Source: CAZHMN01 sp964533705
GTDB lineage: Bacteria > Electryoneota > B3-LCP
Length of the DNA: 45,198 bases
Reading direction: 5' to 3'
Assembly (NCBI GenBank): GCA_964533705.1
Contig: CAZHMN010000014.1
Span: forward strand, 1-45,198
The position numbers and the translations under genes were made by a program. Positions 16,535 to 25,264 of this stretch are shown one piece after another (positions within the stretch are counted from its first letter, which is position 1; each line of letters begins with the position of its first letter). A model generated the notes under the pieces. It did no database searches and was not told where the DNA came from. It worked only from the letters and a program-made list of their open reading frames with translations.

Positions 16535-17644
16535 TTAAGCATTGCTAACGGGACGATAGAAGGGCGTCTCCACCACCTTTATCGGAAAGTTCCTGCCTCG
16601 GAACTCCAACTCCAGTTCCGTGCCAACCTCGCTCAAGTCCAGTGGAACGTATCCCATACCAATGCCGCGGCCCAGCATGGGTGAATGGTTGCCGCTGGTG
16701 GTCATTCCCACCTGCTTGCCATTTCTAAGAATGCGGTAACCGTGCCTGGGGATGACCTTCTCCAGCACTTCGTAGCCTATCAACTTGCGTTTTATACCGC
16801 TTTCCTTATGCGCCAGAATCGCTTCCCTGCCAATGAAGTCTCCCTTATTCAACTTCGTTATCCAGCCCAAATCCGCTTCCAGCGGATTGGTCGTCGCATC
16901 AATATCGTTACCGTAAAGGCAATATTTCATCTCGAGGCGCAGAGTATCCCGCGCTCCCAGGCCAATCGGTTCGAGCTGGTAGGGTTTCCCAGCCTCGAAA
17001 AGAGCGTCCCAGAGGGCTTGAGAATGCATCTGGGGAATGTACACTTCATAACCCAGTTCCCCGGTATAGCCGGTTCTCGAAACGGTCGCTTCGATACCGG
17101 CGACCTCGCCTTCCAGGAAATGATAATATCGGAGGGATTCGAGATCGAGGGAAGTCAGCGGCTTCAGTAGATCTCTCGAATTTGGCCCCTGGACGGCCAG
17201 AAGGGTAATGTAGTCGGAAATGTCTGAGAACTCCACTCCATGCCCGGGAAGGTGCTCGATGATCCAATCCATATCCTTGGATATATTAGCGGCATTGACC
17301 ACCATAATGTAGTGATCCTCGAAGCGGTATATCAGGAGGTCATCCACGATGCCGCCGTCGTCATAGCACATGGCGGAGTACTGCACCTGTCCGACGTCAA
17401 GTTTGGCCACGTTATTGATCGTGATCCAGTTCAGAAACTCCTCAGCGTCCGGGCCGCGGAATTCGAATTCCCCCATGTGTGAGACGTCGAAGACTCCCAC
17501 CGTTGTCCGCACCCGACGGTGCTCCGCGATGATGCCTTTGTACTGCACCGGCATCCAGAATCCAGCGAAGGGAACGATCTTCGCTCCCAGGGATTTGTGA
17601 ACCTCGTAAAGAGCTGTCTTTTTCAGATCTGATTCTTTCATCAT
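16535..17644 (-). CDS. gcvT: Glycine cleavage system T protein
   Basis: This aminomethyltransferase moves the methylene unit from the lipoylated H protein to tetrahydrofolate and releases ammonia. I start it at ATG 17644 (an ATGATG pair; a longer frame to 17719 would overlap the upstream gene). That gives 369 residues, the usual length. Marks are LYEVHKSLGAKIVPFAGFWMP, VFDVSHMGE, the folate-site aspartate in GGIVDDLLIYRF, and GLGARDTLRLE. It starts seven bases after the aminotransferase stop. No gcvH or gcvP is in the window. Confidence 0.96.
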   Translation of the reverse strand: MMKESDLKKTALYEVHKSLGAKIVPFAGFWMPVQYKGIIAEHRRVRTTVGVFDVSHMGEFEFRGPDAEEFLNWITINNVAKLDVGQVQYSAMCYDDGGIVDDLLIYRFEDHYIMVVNAANISKDMDWIIEHLPGHGVEFSDISDYITLLAVQGPNSRDLLKPLTSLDLESLRYYHFLEGEVAGIEATVSRTGYTGELGYEVYIPQMHSQALWDALFEAGKPYQLEPIGLGARDTLRLEMKYCLYGNDIDATTNPLEADLGWITKLNKGDFIGREAILAHKESGIKRKLIGYEVLEKVIPRHGYRILRNGKQVGMTTSGNHSPMLGRGIGMGYVPLDLSEVGTELELEFRGRNFPIKVVETPFYRPVSNA

Positions 17645-17651
17645 CGCACTC

Positions 17652-18815
17652 TTACAGCTTTGCAACCGCGTCGCGAATACGATCCAGAGCGATCTTGATA
17701 TTCTCCACCGAATTGGCATAGGAGAATCTCACGTATCCGTCACCGTATTCACCGAAGGAAGTTCCCGAAAGTGCGGCAACACCCGCCTCATCAAGCAGAT
17801 ACTGCTCCAGTTCGCGGCTGCTCAAGGGCAGTTCCCGGATATTGGGGAACACATAGAAAGAACCGTGGGGCCGCAGACATTTGAATCCGGGTATGGCATT
17901 CAGACCGTCCACGATCACGTCGCGGCGGCGTTTGAACTCGGCGACCATCTTGTAGACGCCATCCTGGGGACCCTTAATAGCCTCGATGCAGGCGTGCTGT
18001 ACGAAGGTGTTGGTGCAGGAATTGGAATTAGTCTGCAGGCGAGCCACCTGATCCGCCAATGGCACCGGCATAACGCCATAACCGATGCGCCAGCCGGTCA
18101 TGGCATAAGTCTTGGAGAAGCCGTCCAGAAGAATGGTGCGTTCCTTCATGCCTGGTTCGGCGGCGATGCTGTGGTGTTCGCCTTCGTATATGATGTTACA
18201 GTAAACTTCGTCGGAAAGGACGAAGCAGTCGTGCTTTTGAGCCAGGCGGGCGATCTCTTCGATATCTTCCTTAGTCAGAACTCCGCCGGTGGGATTCTGG
18301 GGAGAGTTGATAATGATCAGCTTGGTGCGGTCATTGACCATTTTTCTCAGGTCATCTAGGTCGAAGCGGAATTCAAATTCTTCCTTCAGGGGAAGAGGGA
18401 CGGGCGTGGCGCCGCTCCAGCGGATCACCGATTCGTAGATGGGGAATCCCGGGTTGGGATAGATGACTTCGTCGCCTTTTTCGGCGAGCGCCAAGACAGT
18501 GAAAAACATAATCGGCTTGGCGCCGGGGGTGACCACGACCTCCTCCGGCTTGGCATCTATGCCTCTGCGCTTGGAGATGTCCTCGGCGATCGCTTCTCGC
18601 AGGGGTGGGATGCCCGGTGAGGGATTGTAATGCGTCTCGCCGTTGGTTAAGGCTTTGATGGCGGCGAAACAGATGTTCTTGGGAGTGTCGAAATCCGGCT
18701 CACCGATCTCCAGGTGAACCATATGGCGGCCCTGCGCCTCCAGAGCCTTGGCTTTGGCCAGGACCTCAAAGGCCGTCTCGGTGCCGAGGCGGGCCATGCG
18801 GGATGCCAGCTTCAT
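17652..18815 (-). CDS. PLP-dependent aminotransferase, class I (AspC-like)
   Basis: This is a fold-type I aminotransferase of the aspartate/aromatic group. The 387-residue product shows LEIGEPDFDTP, the YNPSPGIPPLREAI substrate segment, INSPQNPTGGV, SDEVYCNIIYEG, and the PLP-binding Lys235 in SKTYAMTGWRIGYG. The C-terminal RFSYANS arginine would hold the substrate carboxylate. The exact amino donor cannot be read from sequence. GGAG lies eight bases upstream of the ATG. It heads the run aminotransferase-gcvT-comB-ftsK. Confidence 0.93.
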   Translation of the reverse strand: MKLASRMARLGTETAFEVLAKAKALEAQGRHMVHLEIGEPDFDTPKNICFAAIKALTNGETHYNPSPGIPPLREAIAEDISKRRGIDAKPEEVVVTPGAKPIMFFTVLALAEKGDEVIYPNPGFPIYESVIRWSGATPVPLPLKEEFEFRFDLDDLRKMVNDRTKLIIINSPQNPTGGVLTKEDIEEIARLAQKHDCFVLSDEVYCNIIYEGEHHSIAAEPGMKERTILLDGFSKTYAMTGWRIGYGVMPVPLADQVARLQTNSNSCTNTFVQHACIEAIKGPQDGVYKMVAEFKRRRDVIVDGLNAIPGFKCLRPHGSFYVFPNIRELPLSSRELEQYLLDEAGVAALSGTSFGEYGDGYVRFSYANSVENIKIALDRIRDAVAKL

Positions 18816-18947
18816 TTGTAATTCTCCATCCTTATATAACGGTAAGATTAAGGATCACTATATAGATTAGACCCGGCAATTCAGGTCATTCAAAGTTAAT
18901 TTTATTCAGTATTAAGTTTTTATCCTTCTCGCAATTTGAATAGCTTC

Positions 18948-19271
18948 TTAGTTTTCATAGACGATCTTGCCTTTTTCCAATACACTCGTAATAAACGCCT
19001 CCTTAACACCCTTCCATTCCCCAATTTCCTCCTGTGTGTAAACCAGAATATCCTTGGGGATGTCTATAATCCCCCACAATAGCTTTCTAATTTCTCTGGC
19101 TCTCTTGCAGCGTGGTTGATCGCTGTCCTTGACAACAACCAATAGATCGAGATCGCTGTCCGGCGTTGGGACACCTTCCCCGTAAGAGCCAAACAATATG
19201 ATTTTCGAGGGTTTGAAGTGACTCGAAATTTTATTAATGATTTCCTCTATCTGCTTTTGGGTGATCATCAT
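18948..19271 (-). CDS. MNT-type minimal nucleotidyltransferase
   Basis: This is a 107-residue nucleotidyltransferase of the MNT/KNTase-like superfamily. It has the catalytic motif GSYGEGVPTPDSDLDLL, with Gly28-Ser29 and metal-binding Asp40 and Asp42. Such proteins often act as antitoxins that adenylylate a HEPN toxin partner. No HEPN gene lies beside it, so it is an orphan or its partner has been lost. Double ATG start at 19271/19268. A short open frame ends two bases before it. It lies between the transketolase and the aminotransferase. Confidence 0.85.
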   Translation of the reverse strand: MMITQKQIEEIINKISSHFKPSKIILFGSYGEGVPTPDSDLDLLVVVKDSDQPRCKRAREIRKLLWGIIDIPKDILVYTQEEIGEWKGVKEAFITSVLEKGKIVYEN

Positions 19272-19273
19272 TT

Positions 19274-19372
19274 TTACTCGTTTGAATACACCACGCCAAA
19301 CACCTTCATTACGGCAAAGTTTCTCAGGTAAGGCATCGGCTGGGAATACCCCTCGCTGGACGCTATAATCAT
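19274..19372 (-). CDS. Possible 32-residue ORF before the MNT gene
   Basis: An open frame begins with ATG at 19372 (or GTG at 19405 for 43 residues) and ends two bases before the MNT start. The peptide has an ordinary mixed composition with the segment EGYSQPMPYLRNFAVMKVFG. No Shine-Dalgarno is clear and I recognise no family. It could be a leader peptide, the tail of a decayed gene, or chance. The tight spacing to the next gene is the main support. Confidence 0.25.
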   Translation of the reverse strand: MIIASSEGYSQPMPYLRNFAVMKVFGVVYSNE

Positions 19373-19422
19373 TTTATCAGAATTTCTGGAAATCAGGGCT
19401 TGCACCCGTGCTCGATCTCTTT

Positions 19423-21426
19423 TTATCCCATCAATTCCTTCACCTTCTGGGCGATGTGCTCGGCGGACACTTCGAATTCCTTGATGAGTTCCCAGGGAGC
19501 ACCGGATTCCCCGAAGCGATCCTTCACGCCGATCATGCCGAACTTTACGCCTTTATCGTGCATTCGGCCATCCGCGAGGATGGCGGCCGCCACCGGGTTG
19601 GCCAGCCCCCCGATCTGGTGCTCTTCGGCCGTGACGATGACGCCGGTTTCTAAGGCCGCTCGAAGGATGGTCTCCTTGTCCAGCGGCTTAAGGGTATGCA
19701 TGTTGACGATGCGGGTTTCCAAGTTGAAGTCGGATTTCAGGATCCAGGCGGCGCGCATGGCTTCGGGAACCATCGGGCCGCAAGCGATGATGCTTAAATC
19801 CTCGTCCTCGCTTTTATAATCGGACGCCAATGCGGTTTCGAAGGCATCAATGAAATTGTCCTTTTCACCCCGGAAGCGGATGACGTTGGCTTTACCATAA
19901 ATAAAAGGAGTTGCCTCAGTTGTAACGATGGGTGTAGCCTCTCGGGCGAAGCGGACGAATTTGGGACCCTTTTCATTAAACAACAAATAAGAGGTAGCTT
20001 TGAAGGTCTCCAGGGAATCGCAGGGTACGCAGACGTGCATACCCGGGATGCCGGTCATCTGGAAGAGATCTTCCAAAGCCTGGTGGGTGGCGCCGTCAGG
20101 CCCCACGGACACGCCTCCATGAGCGCCGGCAATCATGACGTTGAATCCGCCATAAGCGACCGTGGTGCGCACCTGATCCAGATTTCGACCGGAAGAGAAG
20201 ACACCGTACGTGCCCAGAACGGGCAGCTTGCCCTCCTTGGCCAATCCTGCTGCGACGTTGGTCCCGGATTGCTCGGCGATTCCAACGGATATGAAGCGAG
20301 GTTTGCGTTCGGGGTGATTCTTGTAAAACTGATCAATGGTGATAGAGCCGGAGATGTCCATTCCCAGGCAGTAGACACGCTCATCTCCACCATGCACCTC
20401 TAGAGCACGGCCGAAGCCCTTGCGGGTGGGATCCATCTTCACCTTCATGTTTTCCCGGTGATTCCACCAGTAATCGCGGCTGAATTTGGGTTGCTTTTTA
20501 TCCAGCTCAACGTCCACCCAAGCCTGGTATTTCCTGGCGCGCTCGATGAGTTGGTCATAGGGAATTCTATCTTTCAATCCCAGTTCTTCCAACCCCTGAA
20601 TCATTTGATCATAGCTGGGCGCCTTGCCGTGCCAGCCGGCGACGTCTTCCATAAAGGAGACGCCTTTTCCTTTGACGGTGCGCACCATGATCAGCGTCGG
20701 CTTGCCTTTATTACTTTTAGCGGTTTCCAGAGCTTCCACGATCTGCGCCATGTCATGGCCGTCAATGTCAATGACGTTCCAGCCGAAAGCTTGGTACTTT
20801 TTATCCAGCGGCTCGATATTCATCACCTCTTCGACCCAGCCGTCAATCTGCAGGCGGTTCATGTCGACGATGCAGATCAGGTTATCCAGCTTGTAATGTC
20901 CAGCTTCCATCACCGCTTCCCAGATCTGGCCTTCCTGATGTTCGCCGTCGCCGGTGATGGCGAAGACGTGATAATCCTTCTTATCCATTTTCCCGCGCAG
21001 GGCGATGCCCACGGCGATTGAAAGACCCTGCCCCAACGAACCGGTGGACGCTTCGACGCCCTTCAGTTTGGGCCAGTGCGGATGCCCCTGATAGGGCGAC
21101 CATAAACGGCGCAATCGCACCACGTCATCCTTGTCGAAATAGCCGGAGAAACCCAGACCGAGGTAGAGATTTGGGGCCTTATGGCCGGTTGACCAGATGA
21201 TGCGGTCACGGTCATCCCAGTCGGGGTTTTCAGGATCGTGGTTGGCCGCGTGCAGGTACAGCGCGGCATTGACGTCCATAATTGAGAGGGTTCCCCCCGA
21301 GTGCCCCGATCCGGCGGCGGCCAGCATGACCAAATTATACCCCCGCATCATATTCGCTGCTTCTTCAAGCTCTGGAATGGTATATTCTTTGCGGATATTA
21401 CCCGTTTTGGAATCAATTAAAGCCAT
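19423..21426 (-). CDS. tkt: Transketolase
   Basis: Transketolase moves two-carbon units between sugar phosphates in the pentose phosphate pathway, using thiamine diphosphate. The 667-residue product is full length. The N-terminal TPP domain (about 20-300) has GSGHSGGTLS, TGSLGQGLSIAVG and the TPP motif GDGEHQEGQIWEA. The pyrimidine domain (about 335-505) has VGIAEQSGTNVAAGLA, and the C-terminal domain follows. The sequence style is that of the split TktA/TktB form joined into one chain; this is a judgement, not computed. GGAGG lies six bases before the ATG. The gene is divergent from the propeller gene. Confidence 0.95.
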   Translation of the reverse strand: MALIDSKTGNIRKEYTIPELEEAANMMRGYNLVMLAAAGSGHSGGTLSIMDVNAALYLHAANHDPENPDWDDRDRIIWSTGHKAPNLYLGLGFSGYFDKDDVVRLRRLWSPYQGHPHWPKLKGVEASTGSLGQGLSIAVGIALRGKMDKKDYHVFAITGDGEHQEGQIWEAVMEAGHYKLDNLICIVDMNRLQIDGWVEEVMNIEPLDKKYQAFGWNVIDIDGHDMAQIVEALETAKSNKGKPTLIMVRTVKGKGVSFMEDVAGWHGKAPSYDQMIQGLEELGLKDRIPYDQLIERARKYQAWVDVELDKKQPKFSRDYWWNHRENMKVKMDPTRKGFGRALEVHGGDERVYCLGMDISGSITIDQFYKNHPERKPRFISVGIAEQSGTNVAAGLAKEGKLPVLGTYGVFSSGRNLDQVRTTVAYGGFNVMIAGAHGGVSVGPDGATHQALEDLFQMTGIPGMHVCVPCDSLETFKATSYLLFNEKGPKFVRFAREATPIVTTEATPFIYGKANVIRFRGEKDNFIDAFETALASDYKSEDEDLSIIACGPMVPEAMRAAWILKSDFNLETRIVNMHTLKPLDKETILRAALETGVIVTAEEHQIGGLANPVAAAILADGRMHDKGVKFGMIGVKDRFGESGAPWELIKEFEVSAEHIAQKVKELMG

Positions 21427-21546
21427 CCTTTGCCTCCATATGGTTCACCAAGAGCTCTTCGAATAGATTGTAACCGCGGACGGATTTAGAATACCACGGT
21501 ATTTATGCAGAGAAGAGCCCACTATTTTCTATAACTCAAGTTTAAA

Positions 21547-21575
21547 AATTTATATAACTTCGCGACAATAGTCAA
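21547..21575 (-). promoter_or_regulatory. Candidate promoter for the transketolase gene
   Basis: On the minus strand, -35 TTGACT (21570-21575) is followed after 17 bases by TAAATT (21547-21552). A better-matching TATAAA lies at a 15-base spacing. Transcription would begin near 21540, leaving a leader of about 110 bases before the ATG at 21426. Confidence 0.4.
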
Positions 21576-21730
21576 GAGCTTTTTGGTGATTTGGCCGTCA
21601 AGCAAAATGCGATTGAGAAACTGAAGGGCGAGAGCGAGAGTTTAGCAAGTAGTGCCCGTTTGAGGTTTCGGATGCGGATGATTCCGGGTAAAATTTGCTT
21701 CAAGGACATGAATAGACCCTGAAGATTTCC

Positions 21731-21759
21731 TTGACATTCTATTGCCGGTCGCCTATCTT
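21731..21759 (+). promoter_or_regulatory. Sigma-70-type promoter for the propeller gene
   Basis: A perfect -35 TTGACA (21731-21736) and -10 TATCTT (21754-21759) are separated by exactly 17 bases. Transcription would begin near 21766, about 50 bases before the GTG start at 21816. Confidence 0.7.
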
Positions 21760-21815
21760 TTCAAGGTCGCGTTCTCTGCCCGGGGATTCTGATCATCATC
21801 GAAAGGATTCGCATT

Positions 21816-23330
21816 GTGGATGCCAGCAAAAATGGTTTTTCCCGCTTAAGGAAATATCTGGTCTTTCTGCTTCTGTTCGGTTTCGTCTTATCAGAATCAT
21901 CCGGGCAACTGCAGTACGATGAGGGCGACTGGGTTTCATACGCGGATTTCCAGCATGTCACCGATATTGCCGTGGGTCGAGATGAGGTCTATTTCGCCAC
22001 GACGGGCGGCGTGCTGCGCTATCACCGCTACAAGCATTATTGGAAAGAACCGTGGGTCATCGTGCGGGGGCGAACTGAGAGCGTTGATCTGCGCGGCGCG
22101 ACGAACGTGGATTATCTACCTGAAACGGATGAAGTTGCTGTCCAGACGATCAAGGGGTATGCCTATTTGTACAATCCCGTCACGAAATATTGGAAATCGT
22201 TCGATCACCAATTTACGCCTCCTGAACTGGTGGATGTAGCAGACGTCGCCTTTATCAAGCGGCCGGACTGGGCGCCGTCGCGGCGGGCCTATTTTCCCCA
22301 GGGTAACAACACCGTCATGGACAGCAATTTGAAAAAATACTCCCTGACCGCCTACGCCGACGATGGGTGGGGTACGTGGTGGATCGCTGTGATCGGGGCC
22401 GGCATTCTGCAATTGGACATTCAAACAAAGAGAGCTACGATCTGGGAACTGGGACTTTACGGACGAGACGTTCGCGCATTTGCTCGAGGCGGAGGGTGGA
22501 CGATTATCGCAGGGCATAATCGCACCGGCGGCATCACCTTCTGGAAACGGAAGAAGAATCTGTGGGATCATCTGGAACGGGAGTACACCGCCGGCCTGGA
22601 AAGCACCTGGATCAACGATTTGGCTGTTTCGGGACGCTGGGTTCTGGCCGCCACCGACTATGGACTGGCCCAGATCAACCTGAAAAACGGGATTTGCCGC
22701 ACCTGGACGATCTACGACGGTCTCTGGTCGGAGAGAACAACCTGCGTCGCTGTGGATAAGGATACGGCCTGGGTGGGAACAGATCTCGGAGTCTGCAGAC
22801 TTCTCCTGCCGAAAGGGCCGGTCAAGCGATTGGAAAATCGGGATTTGATGAACCAGCCCTGCTATCGCATCGCTGTTGACGGTGAGGCGGTATGGATTGG
22901 CGGTGAGCTGGGACTTTACCGGCTGGATCGCAAGACGGGAAGGGGCGGTTATCTCGCCAATGAAGGAGGAGTCGCCGGCCCCGTGTACGCGCTGCATTCG
23001 AGGAAAAACGAAATCTGGGTGGGGCGAATGACCGGCATCGAAGTCATCAACAAGCGAAATTTGACGTCAATAGGCTATCCGTCACAGGCTTTTTTCGGGG
23101 GGGACCAGGTTAACGCCATCATGGCGCAGGATTCGCTGGTCTGGATCGGCACCAATCGAGGTTTATGGAAATTCGACCGGGATCGCGACCGCTGGTTCCG
23201 GTACGACCAAATTGACGGCTTGCTGGATAATCGCATCTACGCCATCTATCCGGACGGCGATTACCTGCTGTTGGGCACGATTGCCGGGATTACCCGCTTC
23301 TTCTGGAATGATCCGGAGAGGATTGATTGA
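21816..23330 (+). CDS. Secreted beta-propeller protein with Reg_prop-like repeats
   Basis: The 504-residue product starts at GTG with AAAGGA eight bases upstream. Its hydrophobic N-terminal stretch (about residues 14-30) fits a signal peptide. The rest is made of beta-propeller blades. Several end in the two-component-regulator propeller pattern of Trp/Leu-x-Gly-T-x-x-G-[LI] then an aromatic/Asp turn: AWVGTDLGVCRL, VWIGGELGLYRLD, VWIGTNRGLWKFD, LLLGTIAGITRF. The YDGLW and IDGLLDNRIYAI segments link blades. No membrane helix, kinase or T9SS-type C-terminal domain follows, so it is a stand-alone extracytoplasmic propeller. The partner is unknown. Confidence 0.8.
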   Translation: MDASKNGFSRLRKYLVFLLLFGFVLSESSGQLQYDEGDWVSYADFQHVTDIAVGRDEVYFATTGGVLRYHRYKHYWKEPWVIVRGRTESVDLRGATNVDYLPETDEVAVQTIKGYAYLYNPVTKYWKSFDHQFTPPELVDVADVAFIKRPDWAPSRRAYFPQGNNTVMDSNLKKYSLTAYADDGWGTWWIAVIGAGILQLDIQTKRATIWELGLYGRDVRAFARGGGWTIIAGHNRTGGITFWKRKKNLWDHLEREYTAGLESTWINDLAVSGRWVLAATDYGLAQINLKNGICRTWTIYDGLWSERTTCVAVDKDTAWVGTDLGVCRLLLPKGPVKRLENRDLMNQPCYRIAVDGEAVWIGGELGLYRLDRKTGRGGYLANEGGVAGPVYALHSRKNEIWVGRMTGIEVINKRNLTSIGYPSQAFFGGDQVNAIMAQDSLVWIGTNRGLWKFDRDRDRWFRYDQIDGLLDNRIYAIYPDGDYLLLGTIAGITRFFWNDPERID

Positions 23331-23353
23331 AGGCTAAAGGATTTCAAACGAAG

Positions 23354-23386
23354 AGGGTGAACCAGGCGGTTCACCCTTTGTTATTT
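23354..23386 (+). terminator. Intrinsic terminator after the propeller gene
   Basis: A perfect 10-bp stem AGGGTGAACC-AGGC-GGTTCACCCT (23354-23377) is followed by a T-rich tail, TTTGTTATTT. It lies 24 bases after the stop codon. Confidence 0.85.
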
Positions 23387-23410
23387 CCGCCGAGTACGGG
23401 GACTCGGCGG
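23387..23410. repeat. Second hairpin after the terminator
   Basis: A perfect 9-bp inverted repeat CCGCCGAGT-ACGGGG-ACTCGGCGG directly follows the terminator tail. No T-run follows on either strand, so it is not an obvious second terminator. It may be an intergenic palindromic repeat. Confidence 0.6.
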
Positions 23411-23442
23411 CACCTGGAATAATAAAAACCTTCTTGACTGTT

Positions 23443-23526
23443 GTGTCAGGTCCTTCGGCACAGCCGTGAGACCTGACACCCCTTCTTCCTGTCAGGTCAC
23501 GCCTCCTTGAGGCCAGGACCTGACAG
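23443..23526. repeat. Twin nested inverted repeats sharing a TGTCAGGTC stem
   Basis: Two adjacent units each have a 10-bp outer stem and a smaller inner stem. Unit A (23443-23479) has arms GTGTCAGGTC and GACCTGACAC enclosing CGGC-ACA-GCCG. Unit B (23489-23526) has arms CTGTCAGGTC and GACCTGACAG enclosing GCCTC-CTT-GAGGC. The outer arms are conserved while the terminal pair and inner stems change with pairing kept. The pair lies between the convergent propeller gene and cstA. Confidence 0.85.
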
Positions 23527-23557
23527 AACGATTAAAATCGCCTTCGAAGTATGTTAC

Positions 23558-25195
23558 TTAGGACGCTCGTTTTACCTTGTGCCGAGCGACTTCTCCCCCG
23601 CGAACACTGCGAAGGCCCTCCACGGCCAGAAAAACCGCTAAGATCAAAAGCAAGGCACCGGCAATGGCCAGCACCCAGTCGCCTTTGTGCGCGTTCTGGT
23701 AAACAAGTTGAGCCAGGGCGGTGAGCGTCACGCAGAACATGAAGATCATGGGATAGAAGGCGAAGCGCGCCGATTTTCCCTGACGCACCATCCAGACGGC
23801 GATGGCCAGAAAGGCCAGCGCTCCCAGGAGCTGGTTGGCAGAGCCGAAAATAGGCCAGAGAGCCATGCCTTCCCCCGAAAAAACCAGCAGGGCCGCCACG
23901 AAGACGGTGATCGCCGTGGCGATGAAACGGTTGCGGTGAAGCACGCCGCGCACCGAATTGGGAACCTCGGTGTCGAAGAATTCCTGGAAGGCGAAGCGGG
24001 CCAGGCGCGTAGCGGTGTCGAGCGAGGTCAAGGCAAAAGCGGAGACAGCCAGAGCGACGAAACTGGTGCCCACTTCCCGGGAAAATCCCAGGTGGGTCAT
24101 GAAGCCGCCCACACCCGAGGAGAATACGGCCACCGGCCCGGCGGTTTTCAATTGTTCCAGATAGTCCGCTCGCAGGAGGACCACCGCAGTAATCAGGGCG
24201 ATGACGGCCAGCACCGATTCGATCAACATGCCGCCGTAGCCGATCATCTTTGCGTCCGTCTCCCGGTTAAGCTGTTTGGCCGTCGTACCCGAGGCCACCA
24301 GAGAGTGAAAACCGGAGATGGCTCCGCAGGCTACGGTTACGAAGAGCACAGGGAAAAGGTAGCCCAGATTTTCGACGTGAAATGCAAAAAGGGCAGGAGC
24401 TTTAATAGCCGGAGCGGCGAAGAACACGCCCAGCACGGCGGCGATTAAAACGGCGTAGAGCAGAAATGAATTTAAATAATCCCGGGGCTGGAGTAAAATC
24501 CAGACCGGGGTAACCGAGGCGACAAAGATGTAACCGATCAAAATAAAGACCCAGGTGTCATAGGACAGGTGGATTGGAAAAGCCAGACCCAGAGCGATGC
24601 ATCCGAAGAGTAGGACGATCCCTATTAAGGAGGCCGGCAGCAGAGCCATGCCTCTGTTGTAAATTCCGAAGCCGAAGAGGATGGCTATGGCGATGAAGAG
24701 GATGGATGCGGTGGCGGCGGCGGGCACCTTGACGAAGGTCTGGGCAACGATAATGGTGAAGACGGCGACGACCAGAATCAGCGCGGACCAGGAGAAGATC
24801 AGGAAAAAGAATTTGCCCCGTGGACCGATATGCTCTTCGATGACGTCGCCGATGGAATGCCCCTTGTGCCTCACAGAGGCAACCAGAGCAGAAAAATCGT
24901 GAGCGGCGCCGATGAAAATCGTGCCGAATACGATCCAGAGCAGTACGGGCAGCCAGCCGAAGGCTGCTGCGTAAATCGGGCCGACGATGGGGCCCGCTCC
25001 GGCGATGGAGGCAAAGTGATGGCCCAGGAGCACGGGGGCTTTGGCGGGAACGTAATCCACACCGTCGCGCATGGCATGCGCGGGGGTTTGCCGGGTGGGA
25101 TCAAGATCCAGCTTGCGGGCGATATAACGTCCGTAAGTCAGATAACCGATTAGAAAAAGAACGGCTGAAAGAATTACCAGAGGAACTGCGGTCAT
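23558..25195 (-). CDS. cstA: Carbon starvation protein CstA-family transporter
   Basis: CstA/BtsT family members import peptides or pyruvate across the inner membrane. The 545-residue protein has about 15 hydrophobic segments. Family marks are GVDYVPAKAPVLLGHHFASIAGAGPIVGP (quoted in parts: YVPAKAPVLLGHHFASIAG, then AGPIVGP), FGTIFIGAAHDFSALVASVR, and GSANQLLGALAF late in the chain. It is shorter than E. coli CstA (about 700), like many other bacterial members. It lies 69 bases after lepB. The substrate cannot be read from sequence. Confidence 0.93.
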   Translation of the reverse strand: MTAVPLVILSAVLFLIGYLTYGRYIARKLDLDPTRQTPAHAMRDGVDYVPAKAPVLLGHHFASIAGAGPIVGPIYAAAFGWLPVLLWIVFGTIFIGAAHDFSALVASVRHKGHSIGDVIEEHIGPRGKFFFLIFSWSALILVVAVFTIIVAQTFVKVPAAATASILFIAIAILFGFGIYNRGMALLPASLIGIVLLFGCIALGLAFPIHLSYDTWVFILIGYIFVASVTPVWILLQPRDYLNSFLLYAVLIAAVLGVFFAAPAIKAPALFAFHVENLGYLFPVLFVTVACGAISGFHSLVASGTTAKQLNRETDAKMIGYGGMLIESVLAVIALITAVVLLRADYLEQLKTAGPVAVFSSGVGGFMTHLGFSREVGTSFVALAVSAFALTSLDTATRLARFAFQEFFDTEVPNSVRGVLHRNRFIATAITVFVAALLVFSGEGMALWPIFGSANQLLGALAFLAIAVWMVRQGKSARFAFYPMIFMFCVTLTALAQLVYQNAHKGDWVLAIAGALLLILAVFLAVEGLRSVRGGEVARHKVKRAS

Positions 25196-25264
25196 GATCT
25201 CATTTCCCCGTTTTCATTATCAGTATCCGCTATCCAGTCCCTCTTCCAGATATGCCGTCCGGGA

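Larger units (their letters stand above)
21427..21815. other. Divergent intergenic region with two promoters
   Basis: This 389-base spacer separates the divergent transketolase and propeller genes. It contains a candidate minus-strand promoter at 21547-21575 and a clear plus-strand promoter at 21731-21759. An open frame without an ATG runs through about 21558-21723 on the plus strand; its sequence matches no family I know and I do not call it. Confidence 0.6.

Noticed and set aside
17645..17719. N-terminal extension of gcvT
   Set aside because: It overlaps the end of the aminotransferase and does not match GcvT proteins.
21558..21723. Open plus-strand frame in the divergent spacer
   Set aside because: No good start codon until late, no ribosome site, and it overlaps the transketolase promoter candidate and ends before the propeller promoter.
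23687..24448. 253-codon plus-strand frame opposite cstA
   Set aside because: It is His/Gly/Arg-rich, the composition expected opposite a membrane-protein gene.
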